From the NCBI GenBank assembly GCA_013398275.1, contig VZSE01000758.1, positions 62,368 through 126,367 of the forward strand: a DNA stretch of 64,000 nt, given 5' to 3'. Origin of the DNA: Promerops cafer (taxonomy: Eukaryota > Chordata > Aves > Passeriformes > Nectariniidae). This document shows, piece by piece, positions 1 through 13,600 of this stretch. The stretch's first letter is position 1. Every line of letters starts with the position of its first letter. The translations under genes and the position numbers were made by a program. A model generated the notes under the pieces. It did not search any database, had not been told where the DNA came from, and saw only the letters and a program-made list of their open reading frames with translations.

Positions 1-1668
1 TCCAGCTCTTGTGTGGCTGGAAGGAGGAAGGGTTTATTATGAAAGCAGAAACCTCCACCAGTGAAGTGTGGAAAGTTGTCAGTCCTCCTTACCCCATGCT
101 ATTGCTAACCCCAGCTCTGAGTGTCTGCCCCAGCTCCACTGTTCAGATATTAATCAAATTCAGCTCAAAATTAGTCTTTTCTTCAAGCAGTTTTCTGATG
201 AGTAACCAAGGCACATTAGTGGCTGAGTCATAAGGAAGCAAACCTTTGTGCAGCAAGAGCACGCTATGGAAACTCTGTCACATCAGCTTTGTGACTGCCT
301 TCAGATGTTTCCAAAAAAGCAGTTTCTCTGTACCACAGTTAGCTCAAAACCTGTCAGTGGCAGGGGATAAATGTTTTGAAAATGTTAGCAAGTGATTAAG
401 TGGTGCCTTAATTGCAAAGAACAGAAGCAGAACTGCACGTTCATAGGCAGGTTGCCTTGTCCCATGGTGCACGATCCCATGGGAACACAGGAGATTTGAG
501 TGCTCTTGCAGACTCTGTTGCCACCTTCCTGTGTAACCTTGGAAAAATGAGTTTCAAAGTCTAGCATCAATCTGAAGGTCAGTTTTTAAGAGATGTTTGG
601 CACCCAGTTAGCTGAGCTCTTTACAGCTCTGGGGGAGAAGGCAAGAACACTTGCTGTGGGACCACACGCTCTGTGTCCCACGTAGGGGACCATAGCCTGT
701 CTTTGATAGCAGTCAATAAGGACACGACATTCCATCCAAATACTTTTGCAATCCACGTGCATCTTTTGGACTTGCTGATCCACACTAGACCTTTGTAATT
801 AATAGCCGCAATGGACTTTTCTCCCTTGAATTTCTCTAACCACTTTTTGAAGAACTTTATTCTTGAGCATCTACAGTGAACGCTACATTTTAAAGCTTGA
901 CCGTGTAAAGAACAGCGTTTTTGCTTAAAAACTGCTACTGAAGAGAAATGAGTTAATTTTAGGACCCCGAGCTCTCATTTGACAAGGAAAAAGGCAGATA
1001 ATTTTGTTCACTATTGCACCTTCTCTATTGCACTTACGACATTGCAGCTTCAACCACAGACCCTTTCAATCACCCCTCTTCCTACTCAGTAAAAAGTCCT
1101 CTTATGAGAAGAGGTCCTGTTCCTATTACTATTCCTGTTGCTTTCTCCACATTTTTTCTACTTTATTTTGGGGTTATTTTTCAGCAAGGGAGTTAAGAAC
1201 AGCTCTGGCTGTGCAGCCTCCCAGCTGTGAGTGCAAAACATTTCTGGAGTAGCCTGTTATGTTTCTCTTTTTTTGTGCACTTTTCCTGTTTGAACAATAC
1301 CTAACATCTGTTTTGCCATTTTCTAATTGCTGAGCATTGAATTGACATTTTCATGGGGTTATACATGATGAGCTGGAGTTCTTCTTCCTGAGTGGCAATA
1401 GCTAATTTTAGACCTTACCGCTGTGCATGATTAGGATTGTTTTGTTTTCCTTAAGTAAATGAATTGCATCTGCTATTCTCCCATTCATCCAATAACCTTT
1501 GTGAGATCCTTCTGTTAATCTTTACTGTCAGGTTTAATTTTTATTATTCTCAGTCAACTCTGTATCATCCAGAACTGCTGTCACTTCTTTATTCACTCCT
1601 CTTGTAGATCACTTGTGAATATGTAAGAAAAGCAATGCAAGATAAATCTCTATAGCAGTCTGCTAGAA

Positions 1669-1836
1669 ACCTAGAATATCCTGAGCTGGAAAGGACCCAC
1701 AAGGATCATCAAGTCCAACTCCTGGCCCTGCACAGACACACCAAAAATCACACCATATGCCTGAGAGAATTGTCCAAATTCTTCTTGAGGTCTCCCCTCA
1801 GTCTCCTCTTCTCCAGGCTGAACGAGCTGTAAGTCC
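1669..1836 (-). mobile_element. CR1 LINE 3' fragment
   Basis: The + strand reads as the reverse complement of an avian CR1 tail: a gagctggaaaggacccac block, then a 'ggatcatcaagtccaactcc' block, then the 'cctcagtctcctcttctcc' block of the 3' untranslated region. Only the 3' few hundred bases of the element are present, the usual 5'-truncated state. The family call rests on recognised motifs, not on an alignment. Confidence 0.75.
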
Positions 1837-3985
1837 ATTTCTCCTCAGCTATGAAATTTTTTTTTGCTACATATGCCTTAACCAGTCATTAATCCATGGA
1901 AGTGGTTTCATATTTACCCCTTTGACTACTAGTTTAATTCTCTGTTTTTCTTTTCTACCAATTTTCCAAGGACAATCTGAACTTTCCTCATATAGTTTTC
2001 CTGTACTTTTCTGACGTTAAGATCTCCAGAAAATCTGCCCTTTCATCACCATGTGTCTTAAAATATGTGAGGAATGCAAATCATAAATGCTAAAAAAGAA
2101 GGTCAATTTATAGGAATGTCACAAATTGTCAGGGTAATTGCTGATGATAATCAAGTGCTTTTGTATTTAGAGGCAATTCCATGTACTGAGTCATACATTT
2201 CATCAGCTCTTCTGCTGAAACAGATCTCTGTGTTCCTGACCTAAATATTAAAACATACGCAAAGACTTTGGCATTATTAGAAAATGTTTGTGTGTTGTTA
2301 CGCCATGTGATGTCATGCCATGGGACACCATTCATGCCAGGCTCTGACAACTGTTGCTGCACAAAATTTGCCTAATGCTAATCAATGAACCGAATGGGAT
2401 AAAGATGTCCAAGTAAAAATTGTTTCATGCAGTAAAACAACTGACGATCAGGCAAGACTCTCACTATGGTTGCTTTGTTTTCCAGTTACAGACAATTACA
2501 TAAACAAGGGCCCAAATGTTTACATTGCAAACACACTGTGTCTTAGGCCAGTGGTTTGCTATGTTTCCAGAGCAACAACCCAAATTTTCCTTGCATTATG
2601 AGTATAACCACAAAATGTTTCATTCCCATAAAACTTTGTGGACAATTTATAAAAACTACCACTAATCTGCATATTACCACTGTGTTATGTTCTTGAGCAG
2701 GAGACATTCTTCTATTGTAGGAGCACCTCAGGCATCCAAGGATAGGCTTTGGAAGTTGTATCTTCCTCCTTTTTACATATGAGGAACAGAAGTGGAGAGT
2801 TAGTCTAAATTTAATATGATTTACCATAGCATGGGCCTCAAGTTACTTAGAAGACCCAAGCTCTCCTTGGCCAGCTTGTTTTTTGGCCGTGAATTCAGCC
2901 GAGAAAAGGTCCTTAAAAAAACAGAAGCTACAGGGACTAGGGAAAGAAGTGATGAACGAGTTTGGCACCAATAAAATGGTGGCAAAACCTTTTGTGTCTT
3001 TGTTACTGGGCTTTAAACTGAGACCCTTTGGCCTTGGTGGCAAGATGGATATCCCTCAGCCAAGAGAAGGCAGAGATACAAAATAAGCATTTCCTTGAAA
3101 CCAGAGTGGTAAGGGGAACAGGCTGACTTTATCCTCACAGTGGATCAAACCACGGCCCTATTTATTCACGGCCAGGCATGATGTACGCATGTACAATCAA
3201 ATCAAATATCCCAAGCTATTGTTGAGTAGAGATTATGGGGTCAGCCTTTGTTCTGCTGCATGCACCAGCCTTGAAAGAGAGCCTTTGTGGAGGAAAATGG
3301 CCTGCTGTTCACATCAGTTTCCCTCCCCAAAACGAATTCTGCATTTCTCCCAAAGACATACACTAGGCCTAAGTCTTGCTCTCACAAAGGGCCTTTGTCT
3401 GGGTGCCTTTGCTTAGAACACAGATTTTGTTTATCAAAACTGCGCATGAAACTTGGTGCCATGTTGATACTCCACATGCAGAACATGCTGCTTCTCTGGA
3501 AGCAAGGGCAGTGAGAACAGTGATCTTAGAGGAGGAGGAACCATGCCTTGTCCTGCCATGGTAATTCCATCCCTCCACCATCTCAGGCTGAGTCACTGCT
3601 AGCTTAGCAGCAAGCTGTCTCTGGAAACAAAACCCCATGCCTTGCTCAAAACCAGAACAAAGACCTTCTGGGGAAGATATGACAGCTTCTTGCAGTTATT
3701 ATATATTTTTAATCAGTCTATTTCTAGGTCACTTAGCTAAAACTTTCACAGGCATTGATTCAAAGAGTGGGCAGTGAACTGGGCTCTTCACGTGGTGGAG
3801 GGCTACCTCTTCCTAGGAGGAGCAGGCTGGAAGAAAGCCCAAAATAAAAGACAAGCTGTACTAGGCCATACCAAAGCTTCCATCCAATTAGACCCACATT
3901 TATTCTCTGTAAGTGGCCAAACCAGATGCTTCACAGTTGCTAGTCCTGTCTAACAATTAATAATACCAAGATAATAATAAATAAT

Positions 3986-4009
3986 TATGCTATAATTAAT
4001 TATAGCATA
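3986..4009. repeat. 24-bp perfect AT-rich palindrome
   Basis: The 24 bases read identically on both strands, centred on the AATT at 3,996-3,999, with GC pairs at 3,989-3,990 and 4,005-4,006 flanking the AT core. The DNA around it is also very AT-rich (about 3,950-4,020). No duplicated flanking target site or longer inverted repeat is evident, so there is no support for a transposon end. Confidence 0.8.
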
Positions 4010-6897
4010 TAGTCATATCCACCCGTAACACCTCCTCTGTCTCCAACATTTTGCACCTTAGGAACTTCCAGAGCCAAAATTATTATCTCCATAGCTCTCA
4101 GTCTATTTTTCTTCCCTGAATTGGTCTCCACTGATTTATACTGTTGATAACATCCTGCAGCAGGGAGTTTCACAACTTATGTCACCTAGTATGAGGAATA
4201 ATCTCTTGTTATTTGCCTCAAACTTGTCTTCTGCTAGTTGGCTGAGGTTTTTTTCTGGAGTTCTAAATCTTTACTGGACAAGGCACAAAATAGCTGGATT
4301 CTATTCTTCTGGATCAAATCACAGGCCCAAGTGCTTGCAAAAATCCTTTCCCAGAAATGTCGCATTACTTTTGCTATATCTGCATGTCCAATATTCTGGG
4401 AAGGGTAAAGAGGTAGGAGTTGTGCCATTAATGAAGTCATTTTGTTACAAGCAGTAACACACCCTCCTAAGCTGGTTGGTCCTTCTTTCTGTGGCAGAGG
4501 ATTGGTCATCCAAAAACTGATGGAGGGAGTTTCCATTACAAGAAACAGGCACACCTACAGAGAAGCTCCTGCCTCAAAGTGTATAAAACACTCCAGGCAT
4601 TCAGGATGCAAAAGGAGAAGGGAAGGCAACAGTGAACCACAGCCAAGGCAAGAGATGTAGGCTGAGCCTGACGTGAGGAACAGAAAAGCCAAAGGAGGGG
4701 TGACCTATCTGAAAGCACCCCCACGTTGTGAGAGCAGCTGTCCTTGTTAACTACCCAGAATGGGAGGGCAAACTGTATATCACAGCCTTTCTTCATTCCT
4801 TCAAGCTATAAACAGATGCTTAAGTAAAAGGAAAGGAGAATTTAGGATCAAACCCCTTTGTGGTCACTGAAATTGTCACCTGCTATTGCAGACAAATCCC
4901 TCTTCAATCACTTTTCATAAAAAAATGAAGCTCCCTTTTAACTCAGCCTAGAATTTTGGCCTTTCATCTCCTGACAGAGATAACAGTTTTCTGACCATTA
5001 AAACCCTTTTTCTCTTCCCCAGTGTAAATGGGTTTATTTCTCATTAATACCCATTTGTTCTTGTATTAGCACTGTTCACACACTTAAATAACCAGGGGGT
5101 ATTTGGCTCCTGCATGGCACTGACACCTTTCCTGAGATATTCAGAGATGATCACATGCCTTCTCAACCCTCATTTTGTTACACTTTATCAGCCAAAAGTC
5201 TTTTAATCCCATACTCTAAAACCCCACTAGCATCCCCTTTCTCAGTATCTGTCCACTTTAAATTCATCATTCTGGGAATTATCGAGAATTACACACAGGA
5301 TTTCAAAGGATGCTCCTAGGTGAGTTATTAGCAATGGGAACCTGAACTCCAGCAACTTGGACATAAAAGCAAAAGGCTTTCCTGACAGAATTGAAAACAT
5401 TTCCAAGCTCTGGAAGACTTAGAAATCTTTACATCACCTGGATAAGAGATAGGAATGGGGAACCACACATCTCCTGTCCGCCCAGTCTGGCTGACAGATG
5501 TGTATCCCACCAGTGAATGGGATGCCTGGGTAAGTACTGTCTCCTGAGCTTGTAACCAGTTCCCTCATCCACAGCAAGTGACAGCAAGCATGGCTTTGCT
5601 GTGTACCTGGAAGAATACCAGGAAGAACAAGGAGAAATAGATTTATAAGAAAACCAGAGTACTGAATCAGTACCAAATTACATCCCGTTAGTCTGTGCTT
5701 TTAGTGTGCCTGAATAATCAGTGCCAAAACCACAGTGCTTTAAAAATCCATTACCTGGGAAATACAGCCATTAATCCTAAATTGCAATGAAGGGAAGAAG
5801 ATTTCTGTCTCTGCTGTGGACACTCGTTCTGAAAGCCCTTAATCTCTATGAAGTCATGTTTGAGATGCAGTTGCTGTTGCTGGGGAAATAAACACGATGG
5901 CACAGGAAGAAAAAAACGCTGTCAAGTGGGGGAAGGCAAGAGAAGCAGATGAGCCCTGATGAAACAAAGGACTCTCACTCTCCAAGTGTAGCCTCTAACA
6001 AAACAAAACCTGAAGCAGAGTGACTGAAAACATCTTAGAAAAATTGACTGTGCTTAGCTGCATTATATAGTAGGACATCTGAGAGTCTTTATCTAAATTA
6101 CACAATCTGAGGCATTTCACCCATTCAGTGTCTCTAGGCTTCTTAAATGAGAGGGGAGGTTTATCTTCCTCCCATTACAACTGCAAATGTGTGTCTAAAT
6201 CCTCGTGTATGTACACACCATTACTGACTTACAAATACCACATTGCTTCTCAGCGTTCTTACTCAATCTCCTGTGGTTCAGGGAACACTAAAACACGAAG
6301 ATTATTTTGCACTTGATATTATAGATAATATCTTTTTCCTCTAGGTTCTCAACTCTCTTGGGGCCTCTCCCTCAGGAAAATTCAACTCTGACAACTGCTT
6401 TGCGACTCAAAACCAAAAAGCACTTTTCTACTGTGCTCTGACCTTCGCTGTAAGCATTGCAAAGGGCTTAAGTGAAGAAACAAAAGATCAGGAATCCTTC
6501 TGTGCAGTACATGCTCTTAACCTTCACCACTGCTGGAAATGAGTCCCGCTTTAATCTGAACAGGGACAAACACAAAACCAACTCTCGTCATCAGACCTTG
6601 GAACAACAATTCCTGCAGCTGTGCAGAAATGACATTCTCGGCATGGCAGATCTCTGTCTAAAACTCTGCTGCTTAGAAGGAAAAGGAATGTCTGCACAAA
6701 CACTCACGTCTCTACATTCCTGAGCTCTACCGTAGCCCTGCCTTCATGTCAAAAAACACCAAATAAATGTTTCAGCCCTCCTGAAGGGCAGCGCACAACT
6801 GCAGGTAAAATATCAGGAACATGACAGAGGTCTGTGGACAGCAAGAAAAAAAAAGAGATCAGAAGAAAAAAAAATTTGATTCATATTTCTGGCATTT

Positions 6898-6955
6898 AAA
6901 CTAGATGGTCACTGTAGGTCCCTTCCAACTGAAATTTTTCTATTCTCTAATATCT
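6898..6955 (+). mobile_element. CR1 LINE 3' tail remnant
   Basis: A short stretch contains the CR1 tail signature: a degenerate 'actagatggtcactgtaggt' followed by 'cccttccaactg' and an AT-rich end resembling the ATTCTRTG terminal repeat. It is too short and diverged for a subfamily call. Confidence 0.6.
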
Positions 6956-9220
6956 TATTCTATTTAATATTAGTGTAGGTAATGAGAACACAAAGCAATA
7001 CAGGCTAAGAATGATTTGGAAGTAGCTTGCTTCACTGAAAAATTTGCTTTTTAGGACCTCAATCCAGCCAGGGCAGCAATTCCCCTGAGCTTCAAAGCCC
7101 CACATTCCAGCTGCTGTGGTATTCTTTCCAGCCTTTTCACTGTGGGATGGAGCAGCCAAGCACAGGGATGCTGTTGAATAAAAATTAATTTCCTATCAGC
7201 TTTTTCACCCAAACCAAAGGAAAAAAAATGGCCAGCTGGAGGTTAGAAGAGCAAATAGTGGCTCATGGTGTGACCAAAGAAGAATTTGGTCCCTGTGGTG
7301 GGGTTCTATGTACACATTTCTGACATAATTGGCACTGATTACACCAAATAGAAATGGCAATTCAGACCATCCAACAACAAATTCAGTGATCTCAGCCCCT
7401 CCAGGCAGGCAGATGGAGAGCCCAGGGAGAGCTCAGCCTGGTTTTTGTGGGTGCAAGGTTCCAAAGTGCAAAGCACACTGCAGATACAGGTCTGGGGAAG
7501 CAAACCAGCACTGCACCCCCCCGGCCACTGCACGTGTGCACCCAGCTCTGGACATACATGCACAGAGTGGCTTTATCCCAACAAAGAAGCATTTGTGTGT
7601 GCCCTGTTCACCCCCGCAGTCATATCTGCTTCGGTCAAAGGGGATTTTGGTGAAAATGAGGGGCATTTACACTGAGTTTCATTTTTTCTCTCTGCCTTGT
7701 CTTTTCTGAGCTTTGCCCCTCATTCCTACATGATGAGAGCCCTTATGGCCCAGCAGTTATAATTTGTCCTCCGTAAGCAATTTTTACAGCCATGTGTACT
7801 GTCCTTCTACATCCAAGCAGGATGGACAAGTATCAAGCACTAGAGAAAGAATGAAAAAAGCAGTGAAACACAGAGGAACAAGAGCTCCCTTGCTCTCCTC
7901 CCTGTGTCTCACCTGCCCTGAGTACAAGGTGACTGTGAGCTGCAGGTCTCTGTGTGACCCAGCTCCCCCATGGTCACACTCCCTGCTACCCCATGCTCCT
8001 ATGGACATAGCTGATCAGTGGATTGAGGGATCTACTGCCCAACTGCCCCAGCACTCACAGTCACCATGTGGGACAGAGGCCACAAACCTGATGCTGAAAA
8101 TGCCTGAAATGAGTGTATGAATGAGGCAGCAGGAGGGGATGCCCCATGGGCCACATCAAGGCGTCCTACCTGTCTGACTTCCGTATGGCAAACCCTGGCA
8201 GGGCTACTCCAGAGTACAAAGGCAACAGACAAAGACACAGAAGAAGAAAAATGCTCTCAAGCAGGAGAGATTTGGGTTCCCTGTTCTTCTTCATACACCA
8301 AAGCAGCAAAAACTTGCAGAGAACGGAAAAAAGGCTAAAGCAAGAATAGCAGCAGCAGCAGGCAAAGACAATTACTATTTCCTAAAAAACAAATAGTTCT
8401 TTCAAAAACAGTTTTATACTCTTCAGAGAAAGATTGCAGGGCACACATCCATTTTTCCCACTGTGTAGATTTGTAAAGCTAAGTATGTACCACCTGAGTA
8501 TTGCATAAGATACCAATTAGAAACATTTGTTTTGGGCAAAAGAAGAAACGATGAGCCACTCTGGTTAACTGCCATCTCCGAGAGAGGCAGTCTTCTGTTT
8601 GTCTTCTCTTCCACTAAAAACAGAGGAGTGTTTTATAAGCAAACAATGAAAGCTCAGGTCTCATTTTCCAATTTGAAGTCTCGGAAGTACTCATTCCTGT
8701 GTTCTTACCCTGTAACTATCCTCCAGTCACTGTAATCATACCCAGTGGTCTCAGCTCGGCTCTCAGTGGCTTGCAGCAGCCCTTTGCAAAACACTTTATC
8801 GGTAATTTTCCCCCTCCATGATTTTCCCTGCCAGGTTTTCTCTGGATGGCAAAGCTGAGTGGCTGTGCCTGAAATCAGAACTGACTTATGCCCCTAATGC
8901 CTATAGGAGACAGCACTTCTGACCCACAAAGAGAAACACTTTTCCACCAAATTCTCTCCACTTGGCTGTCAATATTTAGCTTAACTCCATTCTGCTGCTC
9001 ATCTCTAGAGCTGATGTGTTTTACTAATGGAAAAGGCACCCTTCCCTTCTGCTGGGTTGGGTGGCCCACTCTGCCCATCTAAGTACCATGAGATGTTAAA
9101 CTTGTACTGACTTTAGGTTTAGGCTGTATCTGACTAGATGTTTACATGGTGATACACTCAAAATCTGTGCAAAATGCTCAAATATTAACTTTACTAGCCC
9201 AGTGCAAAGTACAAGACTCA

Positions 9221-9421
9221 AGCGTTGGAACAGGCTACCCCCGGAAGCGGTTGAGTCACCATCCCTGGAGGTATTTAAAAATCCCTGGAGGTATTTAAGA
9301 CATGTCGATGTGGCACTTGGGCATGTGGTTTCGTGGTGGGCTTGGCAATGATGGGTTAACGCTTGGACTCGATGATCTTAAAGGTATTTTCCAACCTGAT
9401 CGATGCCATGATTGATTCTAT
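9221..9421 (+). mobile_element. CR1 LINE 3' tail with internal 20-bp duplication
   Basis: The sequence follows the CR1 3' end: 'caccatccctggaggt', a 'gatgtggcacttggg' block, 'ttggactcgatgatctta', 'ttttccaacctgat' and a terminal 'gattctatg'. The segment 9,261-9,280 is repeated with one mismatch at 9,281-9,300, a small tandem duplication inside the element. It lies immediately 5' of the CpG island that forms the INF2 promoter. Confidence 0.85.
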
Positions 9422-9429
9422 GTTAAAAG

Positions 9430-10290
9430 TGAAGCGCTTACATTGCAGAGACCGGGGTGCCGGGTCCCTGGAGGAGGGTGCAGGATCCCGTGGGTCTCTG
9501 ACCGCCTGGGCAGCCTATCCCCAGCTTTCGTGACTGCCCCCTCAGCTCCCAGCCCCGGGTCGCGGATCCAAACCCCAGGGCTGGACGGAGAGGGTCCCCG
9601 CGCCGGGCAGGGGCTGCAGCGCTCACGCCGGGGCAGTCTGGCTGTCAGCGCGGCGGGGGCAGCGCTCGCCTCCAGGATGCCCACGGGACACAGGAGGAAG
9701 GGGCCCACTGGGGAGCCCGCCGGGGTGGGCAGGCCCGCTCTGCAGCGAGGGGGACGCAGCACTGGCTCCGCGGAGAGCTCTTCCCCCGGGGGTGATCTGC
9801 CAGGGCGAGACCGCGACACGGCAGCGGGGCTGCCACGGGCATACACCCGGCAGAACGCAGGCTTGGGGCGGCGCGGCGGAACCCCCGCCCGGGAGGAGAC
9901 AAACTTCCCCGGCAGGGCCGGTCCGGACCCCCCGCCCCGCCCGCGCCCCGCCCCGGAACCGGGCGCGGCTCCCGCGGGCGGGCAGAGCCCGGCGGCTGCG
10001 GGCGCCGGCGGAGGGGCGCTGGCACTGAGGGTCGCTGCCCGCCGCAGGGTCGCTGCCGTCCCCGCCGCAGGAAAGCCGCCGCGGTAAGGCCGAGCTCCGC
10101 CGGGGGCGATCGCGGGAGCGGGGTCCTCTCGGTCGGGAGAAGTTGCGCTAAACCCCCCTCCCGGGCTGCAGCCCGCCTGGGCATCCCCGCGCCCGGCTGT
10201 GCCGCGCTCCCGGCCGCTGAGACGGGGCGGGTGTCCGCGGAGGAAGGAGCTCGGCGGGCGGCTCGAAGCTGCAGGAGGGGGGGCTGAGCA
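9430..10290 (+). promoter_or_regulatory. INF2: CpG-island promoter of INF2
   Basis: Base composition changes abruptly to very GC-rich with dense CpG dinucleotides, unlike the flanking AT-rich DNA. Clustered GC-box (Sp1-type) sequences lie around 9,939-9,990, including ccccgcccgcgccccgcccc and gcgggcgggc. There is no evident TATA box. A consensus splice donor follows at 10,084, so transcription should start upstream of it on the + strand. The start site cannot be fixed from sequence alone. A typical broad CpG promoter suits INF2's wide expression. Confidence 0.7.
9960..10083 (+). other. INF2: INF2 exon 1 (5' untranslated), 5' boundary unknown
   Basis: The GC-rich segment ends in gccgcg|gtaagg, a strong donor with the GT at 10,084-10,085. 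Joining it to the acceptor at 28,333 puts the INF2 ATG 15 bases into exon 2. It is non-coding in this model. The left edge given here is only a guess; the exon may start anywhere from about 9,900. An additional upstream or alternative first exon is possible. Confidence 0.5.
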
Positions 10291-10339
10291 CAGGGGCATG
10301 GAGGAGCGACAGCAGCACGGAGGTGTAGGTGGGACCCGG

Positions 10340-10690
10340 TTTGGGCTGCAGGTGTGGCAGCATCGCTGGGACGGGGTCCCCGCTGCCGCTCTGACGGTAC
10401 GCGGGAGAGGTGGGAGCCGGTCCGGGCTGCAGATGCAACAGCGCGGCGTATAGATGGGATGAAGTCCGGATTGCAGGTGCGACAGTGGAGCGCACAGGTG
10501 GGAGCTGGTCCGGACTGCAGCCGCAAACGCACCGTGTAAGGGCTGCGTGGGGCTTGGATTGCTGCTGCTGGATGCAGTTTGGCTCGCAGGTGCAGCCTCA
10601 CGGTGTACAGGTGTGACGTGGTCCAGATTGCACGTGTAGGTGCAACGTGGCGCAGGTTGCAGGCGGGATGTGGTCCTGCTGTGCCTGGGG
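10340..10690 (+). repeat. Degenerate 44-bp minisatellite in the INF2 CpG island
   Basis: A motif close to tccgggctgcag recurs at about 10,340, 10,377, 10,421, 10,465, 10,509, 10,554, 10,578 and 10,622. Four of the intervals are exactly 44 bases (10,377-10,421-10,465-10,509 and 10,578-10,622) and another is 45. Units are diverged but share the core and a following gtggga/gatggga segment. It lies at the start of intron 1 and generates long spurious open frames on the minus strand. Confidence 0.7.
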
Positions 10691-13600
10691 CTGGCAGAGC
10701 ATCTCCCAGCATGGAGTGGATGGATGGTGTGCCTGCATCTGGTCTGGGCCACTTTCAGGCTTTTATTTTGACAGATTCTGTTATCCAGTGGTTTTCAGAC
10801 AAGGTCTCCCAAGTCCTGCCCGGTTTTCCCACATAGTTCTCTCCAGCCTCATCCTCCCTTTTGCTCAATAACTCTGCAGTGATTAAATGGCTTCTTGCAA
10901 CATCAGTATACAGAGCTGAATTCCAGAGCTCGTGGGTGGGGAAGGAGTGCTCAGACATACTGATTTTAGAAGAAATACCCCAAAAACGATGCTCGTGGTT
11001 GTCCCTCCCTGTACCAGATCAACACTGTGAACTGTACGTTCTTTTTTTGGATTCTTAAGACTGAAGAATTTCTCCGGGTAAACACAGTGCAGAACACTTT
11101 AGGTTCCTTGGTAGACTGCAGGGAAACTTCTGGCGTAAGTTAGTTGAAAAGGAAAGTTGGAGTCAGCAGAGTTACAGTAAGGTTGCTATCGTCCTACTGA
11201 ACTTACTCAGAATTTGGGCTGTCTGGCCACTAATCTCACTTCTCTTCCATCGACTTAAGCTTATTTTTCCACTAAATAGAGGCTGCCAAAACTAGAGGGG
11301 AAGGGGGGGAGGGGATCTCAGGAATCTGTGAGGATATGAGGGGGGTTTTTTTGTCCTGTTTTAAGTTAATAATCCTATTCTAGGCTGTCATCCAAAAATA
11401 TTGCTGAAAAAATGCAAGCAGTGTACAAGACCCATTGTATAAATGAGAATCTAAATGTAGGACAGGAAGAGACCTGGCAGGTCAGCAAATCTAAATGATA
11501 AACAGAATGATATTATGCCTATTGCACACGACTGTAATTCATTTGTTGCCAGCCTTCTGGGAAGGGGAAATTTCACACCTTTATTGAACTGATGCTATAA
11601 TCCTCTCTCCAGTATATGGCTTTCTCTTACTTTGTATTTGCTCCATGACTGCTTAGTTCTCCCTGTCTGGTGCTTTGCTCCTATCAGTGTAGAAATAGGA
11701 CTTGCATGCTTTTCTCTTTACTGTGCAATGCCAAACAAGCTACAGCTTGCTGTCTGCTTTCATGAAGCAGGCTCCAGCTTCTGCTGATCCCTGGCAGTTG
11801 TGAGCTGGGCTTCTTAATCTCCGACTTGAGCAGAGCTGCAAGGCTCAGAGGTCTGTCCTGTGCCTCTCATGTTTTGACACCTCACCTAGAAATAAATCCC
11901 TCACCAGGTAGGTGCTGCAATTAACCCCCTCCTCAGGTTCCTCCTGTCCTGTGATGGGGGTGGGAAGCTGGGATTTTCCTCTCCAGGTGTCCATCTGACT
12001 TTTGTTTTCTGCTGTCAGCTCTCATCGCATTCCAGTCGTTTTATTAATCCCATTTTTATTGCATATCCCTGTGTTCTGTGCTGGTTCAGTATTCCCTCAA
12101 CTTTCTCTCACTTGCTCTGTCATGAAGGGAGAAGTTAAGTAGGATGGAGTCTCCCTCACTTGCAGTAGTGACCCCTGCTAGACTCAGACTGACCCCTTCC
12201 ATTTCATTGTCTGTTTGATCCTTGTAGGTCTGTACCCTGTTTATTACAAATTTTTATCTTTTGTTTGCAAACTTCTGATTTCACTGGACTGCATAGTAAG
12301 TGCCTTCAAATGTGATGTAAGCTGAACTTTATCCCTGTTTTATGTGCCAGGTATGCTGGATAGTTTTCCCAGAATAGCTGAGCAGAAAATTTTTCTTACC
12401 AAAGCAAGCTAAGTTGCATTTTGTCCTTCTTTCCACCCGATTTACTTCCATGGCATTGATTATTAGATGTGGGGTTTTTCTGCAGTGATTATTGTTTAAT
12501 CCCACCATTGTACTGTAACCAGCCGCGAGCAGAAGATGGGTGTAATTCAGCAGTGGGTAGCAACACAATGCTGCAACATTCATCGAGCTGAAACGGCTGA
12601 AGGAACTTCAGACAAACTCAGTGCTCATCTCTGAGCTCAGGTTAAGATCCCACTTGAGTATCCTTGCTCTTAATATTTACAGGAAGGTCTATCAATAATG
12701 ATTCAGAGAAAATGCCACCGAATCAACAAAGTCAGGTCATGGGGTCACACAGTAACACTGAACAAATCCAGCTCTGCTCAGTCCAAAATACTGCAAGTGG
12801 TAGGTGCAGATAAGCACAAGGAGTTATCCCTGCTCCATTCATTAACATTGTACGTTGCTTTTTATATAACTAGGTGAAAAATACCTATATTTTGCAGAAG
12901 GTAGATGCAACCCTGCAGCATGATACCCCTCGTGTTCAGTGCATGACTACCTGCTTCTGACCTAATATATTATAATCCCTTTGGCATTATCCACCAAGCT
13001 CAAGTTTATTCCAGTGTTTCTCAGCATTCCCTGTGCAGCAGTTTATCATACAGTGTTCATGAGCTTGGTCTTGCAGGGGCTGCCTTCATCTCCCAATGGC
13101 CAGAAAAAGCACTGAGAGCACCAAGTGCTGCAACAGAGCGGGCAAACAATCTGTATTTTAATTTTACTGAGATTTCTCCAGTCCTGTGCTCTCAACCAAA
13201 ATGCTAAGAAGGAATTCAGGGAAGGAAACAAATCACATCAAATTTTGAGCCTTGGCTGTCTTTTTCTCACGAAGGGCAGCTTCATGCTCTCAGGTCTGGT
13301 GTAGGGTTGTCACACCATTCCAGTGGTTCCAGTTCTGCAGGTGTGCTTTAAGGACTGGAGTGAAGCACAAATTGGGAATGCTTAACAAAAGCATTTGGGT
13401 GACTTTTCAGTGCCTCTCAGATTCCTTGTCAAGGGCAAGTATACTCTGGCTCCTTTTTCCTAAGAAAAAAATAAGTAATGAGCAACAGCCAAGCTTTATG
13501 ATTGCTACCAGATAATGTCAGTGGTAGATGAGCTGATTTTATGAAACTGAATACAGAAGAAAATAGGGTGTGGGGTTCAAGCATGAGCCCCTGAGTCATT

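Larger units (their letters stand above)
1..9220. other. Intergenic DNA upstream of INF2, no gene recognised
   Basis: I see no exon with both an acceptable open frame and splice sites or a recognisable protein family. The open frames are short and overlap on both strands, as expected by chance. The stretch holds two CR1 fragments (about 1,669-1,836 and 6,898-6,955), a perfect AT-rich palindrome at 3,986-4,009 and AT-rich filler. In mammals the gene 5' of INF2 is unrelated to it; nothing here lets me name a neighbour. A distant non-coding exon or enhancer cannot be excluded by eye. Confidence 0.6.

Noticed and set aside
7329..7709. 126-residue plus-strand open frame overlapped by five others
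   Set aside because: Several frames on both strands are open over the same bases and none shows a domain or codon bias; taken as chance.
9418..10752. 444-residue minus-strand open frame (and overlapping 355- and 214-residue frames) in the GC-rich region
   Set aside because: The translations are Pro/Ala/Arg/Cys-rich low complexity, open in several frames at once because GC-rich CpG-island DNA lacks stops. Their repeated TSSHL-type text is the 44-bp minisatellite.
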